This document shows, piece by piece, positions 8,153 through 17,616 of a DNA stretch of 38,550 bases. The notes under the pieces were generated by a model. The model searched no databases. It had not been told where the DNA came from and saw only the letters and a program-made list of their open reading frames with translations. Positions within the stretch are counted from its first letter, which is position 1. The number at the start of each line of letters is the position of its first letter. Source of the stretch: Alistipes sp. CAG:514 (lineage in GTDB: Bacteria; Bacteroidota; Bacteroidia; Bacteroidales; UBA932); the NCBI GenBank assembly GCA_000431015.1, contig HF985980.1:1-38550 (forward strand), given 5' to 3'. The translations under genes and the position numbers were made by a program.

Positions 8153-10057
8153 ATGTCAGCTACAAGACCGACAATCATCGAGTTCGTGGAGAAGTACACT
8201 CACGAATTCTCATCACACGTGTTCCTCCGCGAGAAGGTGGATGAAAAGTGGACCGAAACATCATTCGAGCAGACCCGCAAGGAAGGCTACCGCATCGCGG
8301 CCGGCCTGATGGCCATGGGACTCAACAAGGGCGAGAGGGTCTCTCTCCTTTCAGAGGGAAGGAACATGTGGATCCTTTCCGAGTTGGGAATCCTCTACGC
8401 CGGCGGCGTGAGCGTCCCGCTCTCCATCAAGCTTGAGGAAAGCAACGACCTGACTTTCAGGATCCAGCATTCCGAGTCCAGGTTCGTGATCGTTTCCGGC
8501 CAGCAACTCCCTAAGATCCGCAGGATAATCTCCCAGCTGGACTGCGTGGAGAAGGTCATCGTGCTGGACGATGTCCCTGCGGCGAACGCCAAGGAGGTCT
8601 CGATGGAATGGGTACAGGCCCTCGGCGACAGCTACCTGTTCGGCCACAAGGCCGAGTTCGAGGAACGCTACAAATCCGTACAGCCGGATGACTACGCCAC
8701 GATCAGCTACACTTCCGGCACCACAGCCGACCCGAAGGGTGTTCTTCTGACCCACCGCAACTACACGGCGAACGTGGAGCAGGCTCATTCGGTGATCGGA
8801 GTGAAACCCGACTCCACGATGCTTATCATCCTGCCTCTGGACCACTGCTTCGCCCACGTGGCCGGCTTCTACACGATGATGTCCTACTGCAGCAGCATCG
8901 CCACAGTTCCTGTCGGAGCCAATCCGCTGGCGACGCTCAGGAATATTCCTATAGCGATCAAGGAGATCCGTCCGCACGTGATGCTGTCGGTTCCCGCTCT
9001 GGCGCGCAACTTCAAGAAGAACGTCGAGACCACGATCCACAAGCAGGGGCCGAAGGTCGAGAAGCTCTACAACTACGCCCTCAACCTCGCGATCTCCTAC
9101 AACAAGGAGTACTACAACCGCGGCGGTTTCCTCCAGCTGTGGAAGAAGCCTCTGATGGCCTTGTTCGACAAGATCATATTCAAGAAAGTCAGAGAGGGAT
9201 TCGGCGGCAGGATGGAGTTCTTCGTGGGCGGCGGCGCGCTTCTGGACATCGAGCTTCAGAGATATTTCTGCGCCATCGGCATTCCTATGTTCCAAGGCTA
9301 CGGCGTGTCCGAGGCGACCCCTATCATCTCCGCCAACTCGACCGGCCATGCGATGTTCGGCTCTTCGGGCCGTGTCGTGAAGCCGCTTGACATCAAGATC
9401 TGCGACGACAACGGCAAGGAGGTTCCGCTCCGCACGAAGGGCGAGATTGTGGTGCGCGGCGAGAATGTGATGGCTGGCTACTGGAAGAACCCTCAAGGGA
9501 CGGCGGAGGCTCTGCGCGACGGGTGGCTGCACACCGGTGACATGGGCTACATGTATGATTCTGAATATCTTTACGTGGTCGGCCGCTTCAAGTCTCTGCT
9601 GATCTCATCCGACGGAGAGAAATACAGCCCGGAAGGTTTCGAGGACTCGCTCACCGACGGCTCGAAGTACATCGAGCAGGTCATCCTGCACAACAACCAG
9701 GATCCTTACACGATCGTCCTGATCGTTCCGGCGAAGGATGCCCTCAAGGAATATGTCTCCTCGAAGGGTCTGGATCCAGCCTCACGCGAGGGCAAGGAGG
9801 AGATGCTGAGGAAGATTCAGGAGGAGATCGACTCTTACAAGAAGGGCGGATCTCACGGCGGAATGTTCCCGGAGAGGTGGCTTCCTGCCGCCGTGGCTGT
9901 GCTGCCTGAGCCGTTCACCGAGCAGAACGGATTGGTCAACAGCACGATGAAGATTGTCCGTGGCAAGGTCGAGAAGCACTACGCTGACCGCATCGAGTAC
10001 GCCTACACCGCCGAGGGCAAGAACCTCCTCAACGAGAAGAACATCGAAAGCCTGTAG
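8153..10057 (+). CDS. Long-chain fatty acid-CoA ligase
   Basis: An ATP-dependent acyl-CoA synthetase (ANL superfamily) that activates fatty acids to acyl-adenylates and then acyl-CoA at the inner membrane. The 634-aa protein contains the P-loop-like motif YTSGTTADPKGV (about residue 185), the GYGVSEATP block, the A8 hinge around HTGDMGY (about 460) and a near C-terminal catalytic Lys in STMKIVRGK (about 597). All ANL landmarks are present and length fits the long-chain group (AMP-binding, FadD/LACS-like). It follows the deoxynucleoside kinase closely. The DNA just after it holds a REP and a 72-nt hairpin that may end the transcript. Chain-length preference is not visible. Confidence 0.92.
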   Translation: MSATRPTIIEFVEKYTHEFSSHVFLREKVDEKWTETSFEQTRKEGYRIAAGLMAMGLNKGERVSLLSEGRNMWILSELGILYAGGVSVPLSIKLEESNDLTFRIQHSESRFVIVSGQQLPKIRRIISQLDCVEKVIVLDDVPAANAKEVSMEWVQALGDSYLFGHKAEFEERYKSVQPDDYATISYTSGTTADPKGVLLTHRNYTANVEQAHSVIGVKPDSTMLIILPLDHCFAHVAGFYTMMSYCSSIATVPVGANPLATLRNIPIAIKEIRPHVMLSVPALARNFKKNVETTIHKQGPKVEKLYNYALNLAISYNKEYYNRGGFLQLWKKPLMALFDKIIFKKVREGFGGRMEFFVGGGALLDIELQRYFCAIGIPMFQGYGVSEATPIISANSTGHAMFGSSGRVVKPLDIKICDDNGKEVPLRTKGEIVVRGENVMAGYWKNPQGTAEALRDGWLHTGDMGYMYDSEYLYVVGRFKSLLISSDGEKYSPEGFEDSLTDGSKYIEQVILHNNQDPYTIVLIVPAKDALKEYVSSKGLDPASREGKEEMLRKIQEEIDSYKKGGSHGGMFPERWLPAAVAVLPEPFTEQNGLVNSTMKIVRGKVEKHYADRIEYAYTAEGKNLLNEKNIESL

Positions 10058-10082
10058 CCCCATTGCCGGTCGCCGAGTTCCC

Positions 10083-10106
10083 GGTCACTGAGCCTGTCGA
10101 AGTGAC
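10083..10106 (+). repeat. REP-like palindrome, copy 3
   Basis: One of the best conserved copies: arms GGTCACT and AGTGAC flank the core GAGCCTGTCGA. A half copy (GGTCGCCGAGTTC) lies just upstream at 10068-10080. Confidence 0.8.
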
Positions 10107-10148
10107 TGAGTCTGAAGGGAGCATCACAAGACACAATGACGCCAGCAC

Positions 10149-10220
10149 AGGCGAAGCCTCCCTCTCAACCAGAATTTTTCACGTTACAAAAATTCTTGGG
10201 TCGAGAGGGAGGCTTCGCCT
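10149..10220. repeat. 72-nt hairpin element B
   Basis: Outer stem AGGCGAAGCCTCCCTCTC (10149-10166) pairs perfectly with 10203-10220; a small internal loop follows; the inner stem AGAATTTTT (10171-10179) pairs with 10188-10196; the loop is CACGTTAC (10180-10187). Read on the - strand the loop is GTAACGTG, identical to the loop of the hairpin at 32098-32169, and the total length is also 72 nt. It may act as a transcription terminator after the ligase gene or as a mobile repeat; the pairing makes it active on either strand. Confidence 0.8.
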
Positions 10221-10418
10221 TATAGCCTTAGCACCAGCGTGAAAAGCCGTGAAATGTAACCGGATCGAAAATGCAATCGTCTGCAAAACCACAAGTTTCC
10301 AAGCCACATCATTCCAATTGCAGATATTTGACACTTCGAGTGTATTATTAGCAAAACAATTCGTATATTGAAGCCGTAAGCGCCATCGCCGCCAAGAAGC
10401 ACCCAAAAACATGTGAAC

Positions 10419-13400
10419 ATGAAGCTAAGCATTCTGACCGTTATCACCCTCCTGCTTTTCGCCGGAGCGCCGGCTTTCGCCCAGATCCCTGAGCTGGAGC
10501 GACCTCAGGTGACCCCACCTTCCCCGGAAGCCGCGGAACTCACGAAATACATCACCTACCCAGTGAACCTGAGCAACGGCCTGGTACAGACGAGCATCCC
10601 GCTCTACGAGATAGTGGACGGAGACATCCGGATTCCGATAACCCTGAACTATCACGCCTCCGGCCTGAAGCCGAATATGAGGTCAGGCCACTGGCTCGGC
10701 GACGGATGGAGCCTCTCCACGGGGCCGTCCCTGTCCAGGACGATCAACGGGGTAGCCGACGAGATAAACTACAATCCGAATATGGCTCTCGGCGGCACCC
10801 TGTCATACGAACAGCTTGACGCCATCTACTCCCAGAGTGTGGACGTGGCGCTTGACGAGTTCCATTACTCGCTTCCGGGAAGCCAAGGCAGACTGTACCT
10901 CCGACGGAACACCGATGGGTCAACAACCCCCGTCACGATACCCCGTGACGACATCACCGTCATCCCCTTGGGAGGAAACAAGTCGATGACCGGATTCCGC
11001 ATAACGGACAATTCCGGAATGACCTATAGTTTCGGAGGCGGAGGAAGATCCAACCACGATTATGTGATGCATAAGTTCGGAATCTCCGCCCTCGAGGTCC
11101 CCACCTCGTGGAAGATCCGGGAGATCCGCTCCGCCGCGACAGGCAAGACGGTGGCGTTCGAGTACGGCTCGAATATGACGGAGGTGTTCTGCTCCAGATA
11201 CGCCGACGCCCTGATAATCCTCGATGACTTTTCCGGCCAGAATACCTACACATTCCCCCTTGTCAATGTGTCCACCTGCCAGAGCAACGACAGCAAGGTG
11301 TACCGCTATGACCAAGCAAGCGGCGGCCTCGTCGAGGCGGATATGGCGGTGGTCAAATCCCCTCAGGGCTACTCGTTCCCGATGCCCTCAAAGACGGACA
11401 TCATCCAGAACAACTCCCACGTCAGGAGTATAACCTTCAGCGGAGGAAGCGTCCTTTTCAATATGAACGCCGACACGAACAAGGGTCTTGAGTCCATCGA
11501 GATCCGCGATGTGTCCGGAACCCTGGTCAGAAGGATAGTGTTCAACCAGACATATATGAGGGATTTCTTCTCGCTCAGGCTTGAGTCCGTCAGGATAGAG
11601 TCTCCAGACGGGAAGGATTCGGAGACATATTCATTCTCCTACAAGGGCGGCCTTATGCCGCGGAACACCCGGTCCATCGACAGATGGGGCTTCTACAACG
11701 GCAGGGAAAACCACACCCTTGTCCCGACGGTGACAACCGAGGCGACCGTCAACAATTTTCCACGAATCAGTGAAAGTGTGACGCTGACCATCCCCGGAGG
11801 AGACCGCACACCGAACGAGGAGGCGATGCAGACCGGCATCCTCTCCTCGGTGACCTATCCGACAGGCGGACGGACGGAGTTCACCTACGAGGCCCACCGC
11901 TACATTGACGACAACGGCGTCTCCAGAATGGCCGGAGGCCTCAGGATCAAGCAAATCCGCGACATCGAGAGCGACGGCAAGGCGTTATACCGCAATTTTC
12001 GCTACAGCACATACACCTCCACGGTCAACGGCGGAGGCATACTCAACGTCGTTCCAGCGGCATCGTCTTATCCCGCCGACACCAATGAAATCTATTACAG
12101 AGAGACAACGTGTACTGAATTTAGTGGTTCTCTCCCCAGCCCTTGGGGTACATACAAAGAAAGAGTGTGGACCGACAACTCTATGGTCAACCTGCTGTCA
12201 AGCGAGGGATCGAGCGTGAGCTACCCCTACGTCTTCGAGAGCAGGTCGAGCGACGCCGCCGGGAGGCACACCATCGGCGAGACGGTACATTCCTTCGACG
12301 TCTCCACGTCACACCCCATCAAAGCGCCGGGGACAAATCTGGTGCACGACACACAGAACGAGTGGATGTACGGTGCGAAGACCTCCGAAACCGATTATGC
12401 GACAGAAGGCGACGGATCGGCACGGATGGTCAGAAGGAAGTCCAACGGCTACATGACCGAACTGGACTACGGCACGGAGAACACGGCGATAAAGCAGACG
12501 TACGTCTACAAGAGCGGCAGGGTCTATGGTATAGAGGAGTCCCGCGTCCAGGAGCAATACAAGGAGATACGGAGCCTCACCACCACCCTGAGCCAGGGAC
12601 GGCGGCTGCTGTCGTCCGTGACGGAGAAAGCCGTTGAGACCAACGGCACGCTGACCAAGACCACATCGTTCACCCACGACGCGCGCGGCAACGTGGCCAC
12701 AAAGACCGAGGACGTCGGACTTCCGGGTCTGGACAGGAGAGTGACCGTCTACTCGTACCCACAGGACAAGACCGGCGGAACCTATCCGGAGATGGTGTCA
12801 TCCGGAATGACGGGGATCCCCGTCGAGACGAGGGTCTACAGAAACTCCGCCGATCCCGCGAACCTCCTTACGACACTCACCACGTCATACTCCTCTCACC
12901 CCTGCGCCTCTGGCTCGTTCATCGCGCCCTCGGCCCGGTCCCTCACGATCCGCGGCGACGCCTCCAGCGAACGCAGGATCCTTCTCAATGAATATGACCG
13001 CAGGGGAAACCCGCTGGAGGTCGTGGATGCCGACGGCAGGAAGACGGCCTACCTGTGGGGCTACAACGGGTATTACCCGGTGGCGGAGGTCACGGGCATC
13101 GGATGGGACGGCGTCAAGGACAAGGTCGACACCGCCGTCCTGAACGGTGTGGACGAACGAGAGATTCGGAAACAGTTATTCAAGTTCAGGCTTAAATGTC
13201 GGCATATTCCTGAGACACTCATCTCCTCCTATCTGTACAAGCCTCTCGCAGGGCTCACCTACGTGAAAGACCCATCAGACAGGATCACCTACTATGACTA
13301 CGACGGACTCGGCAGGCTCTCGCTCACCAGCGTCAGGGGCGCCTCCGGCAGAGACACCGTGTCGACATATTCCTACAGCTACGGCGCGGCCGCCGGTGGC

Positions 13401-16400
13401 AACCGCATCCGGGCGAGGGACTACCTGAGCGGCGACGGGACGGCCTACATCGAGACCAACACCTACCACGACAGACTCGGCAGGCCGATCGAGACGGTCC
13501 AGACAGCCGCCTCGCCGGACGGGAAGGACATAGTCACCCTGAATGAATATGACTCCTTCGGAAGGCCGTACAGCGTCTACCGTCCCGTTCCGACGCAGAC
13601 ATCCTCGGGGGCGTACGCCTCCTTCGCGTCCATCAACCCCGAACTCCTCAAGTTCTACAACTGGGAAGTCTACACCTTCTCCAAGACGCTCTACGAGGAC
13701 TCCCCGCTTGACCGCCCCGTGGAGAAGTACGGTCCCGGCTCACTTTGGCACACGAGGGGCAAGTCCGTCCGTACCGAGTACCTTGTCAACGAGGCAACCG
13801 GTGTCCTCTCCTGCGGCCTCTACCTTGTGTCCTCCGACACCTCACTGACCCGCTCCGGAGTATTTCCGTCCGGAAGTCTGTCGGTCGTGAAGACCACCGA
13901 CGAGGACGGGGATGTCACGCTGTCATTCACCGACAGGCTCGGGCGCAAGGTTCTGGAAAGGCGGCTCGACGGAGACATCCGCCTCGACACCCATTATGTC
14001 TATGATGACCTCGGCCTGACACGCTATGTCCTGACCCCTGAGGCCTCCGCAGCGATGTCCTCCGACGGGACGTTCGGCGACTCGTCCGCTCCGGTAGCCG
14101 GACTGTCCTACGTCTACAAGTATGACGGCAAGGGGAGGTGCTCCTCCAAGAGACTGCCGGGGCGCTCGCCCGTCATTTACAAGTATGACAAAGGAGACGA
14201 GCCCGTGTTTTCCCAGGACGGAAGAATGAGGGAGAGGGGCGAGTGGATGTTCTCCTTCAGGGACGCCCTCGGCAGGGAGGCCGTGAGCGGGATCTGGCCG
14301 TCATCCCGGACGCCAGACACGGACGGGGCGACCGTCATCGCCACATACACCGGAACCGCATCACTGGGCGGGTACTCGGTCAATGTCCAGACTCCGGCCA
14401 TCGGCGTTCCCCTGTCCGTCAATTACTACGACGGCCACTCATTTCTGGAGAACCTCCGGCTGTCCGACACCGACAGGCTCGCGTTGTCTCCGGACACGCT
14501 GTCAGCCTACGGCGTCCCCGTCACCGGAAGCAACCGGCTCAAGGGACTACATACCGGCTCGGCCGTCCGCTCCGTCACCGATCCTGAATCCGTGACGGTC
14601 TCCGCCTTCTACTATGACCGCAGAGGCCGCCAGATCCAGAGCCACCATCTGGAGGCGCTCAGCGGGCGGCGGCACGTCCACCAGTCCCTCACGTTCACCG
14701 GCAAACCGCTGAGGACGAGGGAGACGGTAGAACTTCCTGACGGACGCGCGGACTCCCTCGTCACCTCCCGGCTCTACGACTCCCAGGAGAGGCTTGTCTC
14801 GGAGACCTCGTCCCTGAACGGCAAGTCCCAGACGGTGGCCTACAGCTACGACGGCATCGGCAGACTGACAGGCCGCTCATACAGTTCCGGTGACGGCTCA
14901 CACTCATTGTCGGAGTCATTGACCTACGACATCCGAGACCAACTGACCGGACTTTCCTCGAATGTGTTCAGTATGTCGCTGAGGCGGCAGGAGCCGGTAC
15001 TCGGAGCGACACCGAGGTATAACGGGAACATCTCGGAGTGGGAGTGGAGCCGCGGGGCGGGATCGGAGGCGGCGGCCTGGTCGCTGTCCTACGACGGCAC
15101 CGGCCGCCTAAAAAACGCAAGGAGATTCGCGGGAGGCGCTCCCACAAACGCCCTCAGCGAGAGGAACGTCACCTATGACCTGAACGGCAACATCCTGTCG
15201 CTCACCCGGTACGGGGCGGACACGGCCGTCCCTGAGGACTCTCTGGCATATTCCTACGACGGCAATATGCTTGTCGGCGTCAGCAACTCCGGCTCGTCCG
15301 GCGGAGGGGGTACATACGCCCACGACGCCAACGGCAATCTGACACGGGACGGCCTGTCCGGCCTCGACATCGGGTACGATGACCTCAACCTGACAAGCCG
15401 CATCTCCTCCGGAGACACCACCCTCGCGGAGTACGGACATCTCGCCGACGGCACGAAGATCAGCTCGGCAGACGGTTCCGGGGACGGCCTCCAGTACAGA
15501 GGCTCCCTGGTCTACACCCAGACCGCGGGTCAGTCCGGTTCTCCGACCCTGACCCTCGACTGCGCCCTGACCTCCGCCGGCAGAATAGTCCGCGAGACCA
15601 CCGACGACGGATCTGTCTCCTACAGACCCCTGATCCACCTCCGCGACCACCTCGGCAGCGTCCGCGCCGTCATCGACGGCGACACCGGCACCGTCCTCGA
15701 GGCCAACGACTACTACCCGTTCGGCAAGCGGATTCCGACACCTGTAACGGAATCCGCAGTCACTGAGCCTGTCGAAGTGACCTCCAATCCGAACCCGCAT
15801 AGTGCCGCTTCGACAGGCTCAGCGACCTCCCAAAACCGCTGGCACTTCTCCGGCAAGGAGTCCCAGTCCTTCCTCTCCGCCTCCATCCCGCTCCTCGACT
15901 TCGGAGCAAGGATGTACGACCCGATCACCGCTCGCTGGACCGCGCAGGACCCACTCGCGGAGAAGTACTACGCCGTCAGTCCGTATGCCTACTGTTCGGC
16001 AAATCCGGTCAACATAGTGGATCCTGACGGATTGGCGTGGAAGCCGCTCTATTATAACGGCGAGTACGTAGGATATGAATGGATCAGCAATGACGACGCT
16101 TATGAGAACGGACATCTGAAAGACGGATACTACGAGCAGGCGATATTCTTCACGGCTACAGGAACGCAAGGATCGTTCGACAAGGATTCCAAATATAATA
16201 TCGGAACATCAACAGCCTTTGTATATCTTGCCGACGGCTCCATTATGGCATACAACGCAAGCACCTATCCCGCAGACCTCGACAAGTTCCCGACTGTACC
16301 GGAGGGCCTTTATGAGGCAAAGGTCGGGAAACACAAGGGATCTTATGATGCACTTAGGCTCTCTGAAATCGGGACCGAGAATTTCTATGCCAACAGGATC

Positions 16401-16685
16401 GACTTGGACAATGAGAATCCAGCCTTTAGTGACGGGCGGACATACGCCCAAGGAATCAACATTCACAAAGCGGGATCGAAAGACCTAACAGGACAGGCAA
16501 AAAATGGAAGTTACATTTCTCAAGGATGCCTGCTAATCTCACGTACGGAATGGAACTCATTCATCGGACACTTCGCCAACAAGTCCCAGCGCAACAACAT
16601 TGTCAGTGTCTCGGTGTCCAGAAGCGTCAGTACCCCAGTAAGATACCTTCTCCCGCCACCCATTCACATATCCATAAAAAGATGA
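10419..16685 (+). CDS. RHS-repeat polymorphic toxin with YkuD-like tip
   Basis: A 2088-aa exported RHS protein. The signal peptide covers about residues 1-22 (ending PAFAQ). The N-terminal third is of Bacteroidota RHS type (PITLNYHASGLKP, GWSLSTGPSLSR). The middle contains many YD repeats such as YDGLGRLS, YDRRGRQIQ and YDLNGNILS. The RHS core lies about 1740-1870 (HLGSVRAV, DYYPFGKR, HFSGKES, FGARMYDP, then NPVNIVDPDG), after which a variable tip of about 220 aa begins. The tip has PEGLYEA and a His2016-X17-Ser-Gln-Gly-Cys2037 pattern, resembling the YkuD L,D-transpeptidase active site (H...SHGC). The core to tip boundary coincides with a fall in GC. ATG 10419 is preferred; a GTG two codons upstream is possible. 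Two REP sequences are translated in the core linker. The toxin role is inferred. Confidence 0.85.
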   Translation: MKLSILTVITLLLFAGAPAFAQIPELERPQVTPPSPEAAELTKYITYPVNLSNGLVQTSIPLYEIVDGDIRIPITLNYHASGLKPNMRSGHWLGDGWSLSTGPSLSRTINGVADEINYNPNMALGGTLSYEQLDAIYSQSVDVALDEFHYSLPGSQGRLYLRRNTDGSTTPVTIPRDDITVIPLGGNKSMTGFRITDNSGMTYSFGGGGRSNHDYVMHKFGISALEVPTSWKIREIRSAATGKTVAFEYGSNMTEVFCSRYADALIILDDFSGQNTYTFPLVNVSTCQSNDSKVYRYDQASGGLVEADMAVVKSPQGYSFPMPSKTDIIQNNSHVRSITFSGGSVLFNMNADTNKGLESIEIRDVSGTLVRRIVFNQTYMRDFFSLRLESVRIESPDGKDSETYSFSYKGGLMPRNTRSIDRWGFYNGRENHTLVPTVTTEATVNNFPRISESVTLTIPGGDRTPNEEAMQTGILSSVTYPTGGRTEFTYEAHRYIDDNGVSRMAGGLRIKQIRDIESDGKALYRNFRYSTYTSTVNGGGILNVVPAASSYPADTNEIYYRETTCTEFSGSLPSPWGTYKERVWTDNSMVNLLSSEGSSVSYPYVFESRSSDAAGRHTIGETVHSFDVSTSHPIKAPGTNLVHDTQNEWMYGAKTSETDYATEGDGSARMVRRKSNGYMTELDYGTENTAIKQTYVYKSGRVYGIEESRVQEQYKEIRSLTTTLSQGRRLLSSVTEKAVETNGTLTKTTSFTHDARGNVATKTEDVGLPGLDRRVTVYSYPQDKTGGTYPEMVSSGMTGIPVETRVYRNSADPANLLTTLTTSYSSHPCASGSFIAPSARSLTIRGDASSERRILLNEYDRRGNPLEVVDADGRKTAYLWGYNGYYPVAEVTGIGWDGVKDKVDTAVLNGVDEREIRKQLFKFRLKCRHIPETLISSYLYKPLAGLTYVKDPSDRITYYDYDGLGRLSLTSVRGASGRDTVSTYSYSYGAAAGGNRIRARDYLSGDGTAYIETNTYHDRLGRPIETVQTAASPDGKDIVTLNEYDSFGRPYSVYRPVPTQTSSGAYASFASINPELLKFYNWEVYTFSKTLYEDSPLDRPVEKYGPGSLWHTRGKSVRTEYLVNEATGVLSCGLYLVSSDTSLTRSGVFPSGSLSVVKTTDEDGDVTLSFTDRLGRKVLERRLDGDIRLDTHYVYDDLGLTRYVLTPEASAAMSSDGTFGDSSAPVAGLSYVYKYDGKGRCSSKRLPGRSPVIYKYDKGDEPVFSQDGRMRERGEWMFSFRDALGREAVSGIWPSSRTPDTDGATVIATYTGTASLGGYSVNVQTPAIGVPLSVNYYDGHSFLENLRLSDTDRLALSPDTLSAYGVPVTGSNRLKGLHTGSAVRSVTDPESVTVSAFYYDRRGRQIQSHHLEALSGRRHVHQSLTFTGKPLRTRETVELPDGRADSLVTSRLYDSQERLVSETSSLNGKSQTVAYSYDGIGRLTGRSYSSGDGSHSLSESLTYDIRDQLTGLSSNVFSMSLRRQEPVLGATPRYNGNISEWEWSRGAGSEAAAWSLSYDGTGRLKNARRFAGGAPTNALSERNVTYDLNGNILSLTRYGADTAVPEDSLAYSYDGNMLVGVSNSGSSGGGGTYAHDANGNLTRDGLSGLDIGYDDLNLTSRISSGDTTLAEYGHLADGTKISSADGSGDGLQYRGSLVYTQTAGQSGSPTLTLDCALTSAGRIVRETTDDGSVSYRPLIHLRDHLGSVRAVIDGDTGTVLEANDYYPFGKRIPTPVTESAVTEPVEVTSNPNPHSAASTGSATSQNRWHFSGKESQSFLSASIPLLDFGARMYDPITARWTAQDPLAEKYYAVSPYAYCSANPVNIVDPDGLAWKPLYYNGEYVGYEWISNDDAYENGHLKDGYYEQAIFFTATGTQGSFDKDSKYNIGTSTAFVYLADGSIMAYNASTYPADLDKFPTVPEGLYEAKVGKHKGSYDALRLSEIGTENFYANRIDLDNENPAFSDGRTYAQGINIHKAGSKDLTGQAKNGSYISQGCLLISRTEWNSFIGHFANKSQRNNIVSVSVSRSVSTPVRYLLPPPIHISIKR
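15759..15782 (+). repeat. REP-like palindrome inside RHS, copy 4
   Basis: Ends GTCACT and AGTGACC with core GAGCCTGTCGA, nearly identical to the intergenic copy at 10083. It lies inside the RHS coding sequence and is translated as VTEPVEVT. Confidence 0.85.
15804..15827 (-). repeat. REP-like palindrome inside RHS, copy 5
   Basis: An inverted copy facing copy 4 across a 21-nt spacer, translated as AASTGSAT. Together copies 4 and 5 make a 69-nt, in-frame inverted pair, the arrangement of bacterial interspersed mosaic elements. Confidence 0.85.
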
Positions 16686-16711
16686 CAAAGAAAGTATTAA
16701 CATATTATACA

Positions 16712-17614
16712 ATGAAACGATTGACGATAATTCTTGGCATTCTGCTTGCCGCGCTGGGATGCGCAGATAATAAGAAAGGCGACCCGGCGACGCTTAACGA
16801 TGGATCATCTAAAAGAATGACAGAGCTGGACTCTCTTTCCATAATCTCCATCATAAAGGACACGACCGTCTGGCCGGGCTTCAACCTGATCAACCGACAA
16901 GGGTCAAGAGTGGGAGTGTGGAAAGAAACGGATAATTCAACTTATACAGAACTCGAGTACTTTAAAGGAGGAAAAGAGACGATTCAAAAAATATATTCTC
17001 GAAAGACTGGTTCATTAGAGATATTTGTCCACGACATTGAAGATAATTTTGGCGACATCTATTATTCTTTTGATTTTAAGTCTATAGTAGTGCAATGCTC
17101 GAATTTCCGGCTAAATAATCGTGAGTTTATTGGAAGGATGCCTAACCGTAATCGCTATAAGTACCGTTGCATAATAATAGGCTTTTTCTCTAACGGGGCG
17201 GTTTCTTCAATAGGCGATATGGAATATTATGAGAGTCCGATGTGCGACGGAGAAGATCTCTGGATGCGTTACTTCAAAGAAGACGGCACTGAATCAGATG
17301 TCGATTTATATGATTATAAAAAAAGGAGAGGTCGGGACTTAAACAATCTGGACTCCTGCGGCCGCCGTCAGGGGCTGTGGCTGGAGGATGACGGCTACAG
17401 GGAGGTCTACTACAAGGACGGTGTCGTGGACGGAATATTCCGCTCATACTCTCGAAAGACAGGCACGCTCCTCTCGATCGGATGGTACTGCAAGGGGATG
17501 CTTTCCGGACGCTGGTTCTATTTTGACGAGCAGGGCAAGCTGCTCAGAATCGATGACCATCCCGACCTTGAAGGAAGTCCCGGCTGGCTGGCCGACTCAT
17601 ATCTCTCAAAATAA
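16712..17614 (+). CDS. Lipoprotein with YwqK/MORN-like repeats, candidate immunity protein
   Basis: A 300-aa protein immediately after the RHS gene. MKRL and a hydrophobic run end at ALGC (Cys17), a lipobox. The C-terminal part has YwqK/MORN-variant repeats (RQGLWLEDDGYREVYYKDG, then GVVDGIFRSYSRKTG, SGRWFYFDEQGK), and the segment YSRKTG occurs twice in the gene (about 16995 and 17449). An alternative start at 16682 overlaps the RHS stop in ATGA and would add ten residues before the signal, hinting at translational coupling. Position directly behind a toxin tip is the usual place for a cognate immunity gene. A lipoprotein would guard the periplasm, which suits a wall-acting toxin (inference). 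The first two thirds are AT-rich and the last third GC-rich. Confidence 0.65.
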   Translation: MKRLTIILGILLAALGCADNKKGDPATLNDGSSKRMTELDSLSIISIIKDTTVWPGFNLINRQGSRVGVWKETDNSTYTELEYFKGGKETIQKIYSRKTGSLEIFVHDIEDNFGDIYYSFDFKSIVVQCSNFRLNNREFIGRMPNRNRYKYRCIIIGFFSNGAVSSIGDMEYYESPMCDGEDLWMRYFKEDGTESDVDLYDYKKRRGRDLNNLDSCGRRQGLWLEDDGYREVYYKDGVVDGIFRSYSRKTGTLLSIGWYCKGMLSGRWFYFDEQGKLLRIDDHPDLEGSPGWLADSYLSK

Positions 17615-17616
17615 AA

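Larger units (their letters stand above)
10058..10418. other. 361-bp intergenic region with REP and long hairpin
   Basis: Separates the ligase from the RHS gene. It holds a partial REP (about 10068-10080), a good REP (10083-10106) and a 72-nt hairpin (10149-10220). From 10221 to 10418 I see nothing certain; an AT-rich patch around 10325-10375 may contain the RHS promoter, but no clean TAnnTTTG is present. Confidence 0.6.

Noticed and set aside
8351..9532. 393-codon ORF on the - strand inside the ligase gene
   Set aside because: Antisense shadow: the + strand gene has all ANL motifs and codon use explains the open antisense frame. The same applies to the long antisense ORFs at 821-1750, 2960-3892, 3893-5248, 29673-30794 and 31021-32034.
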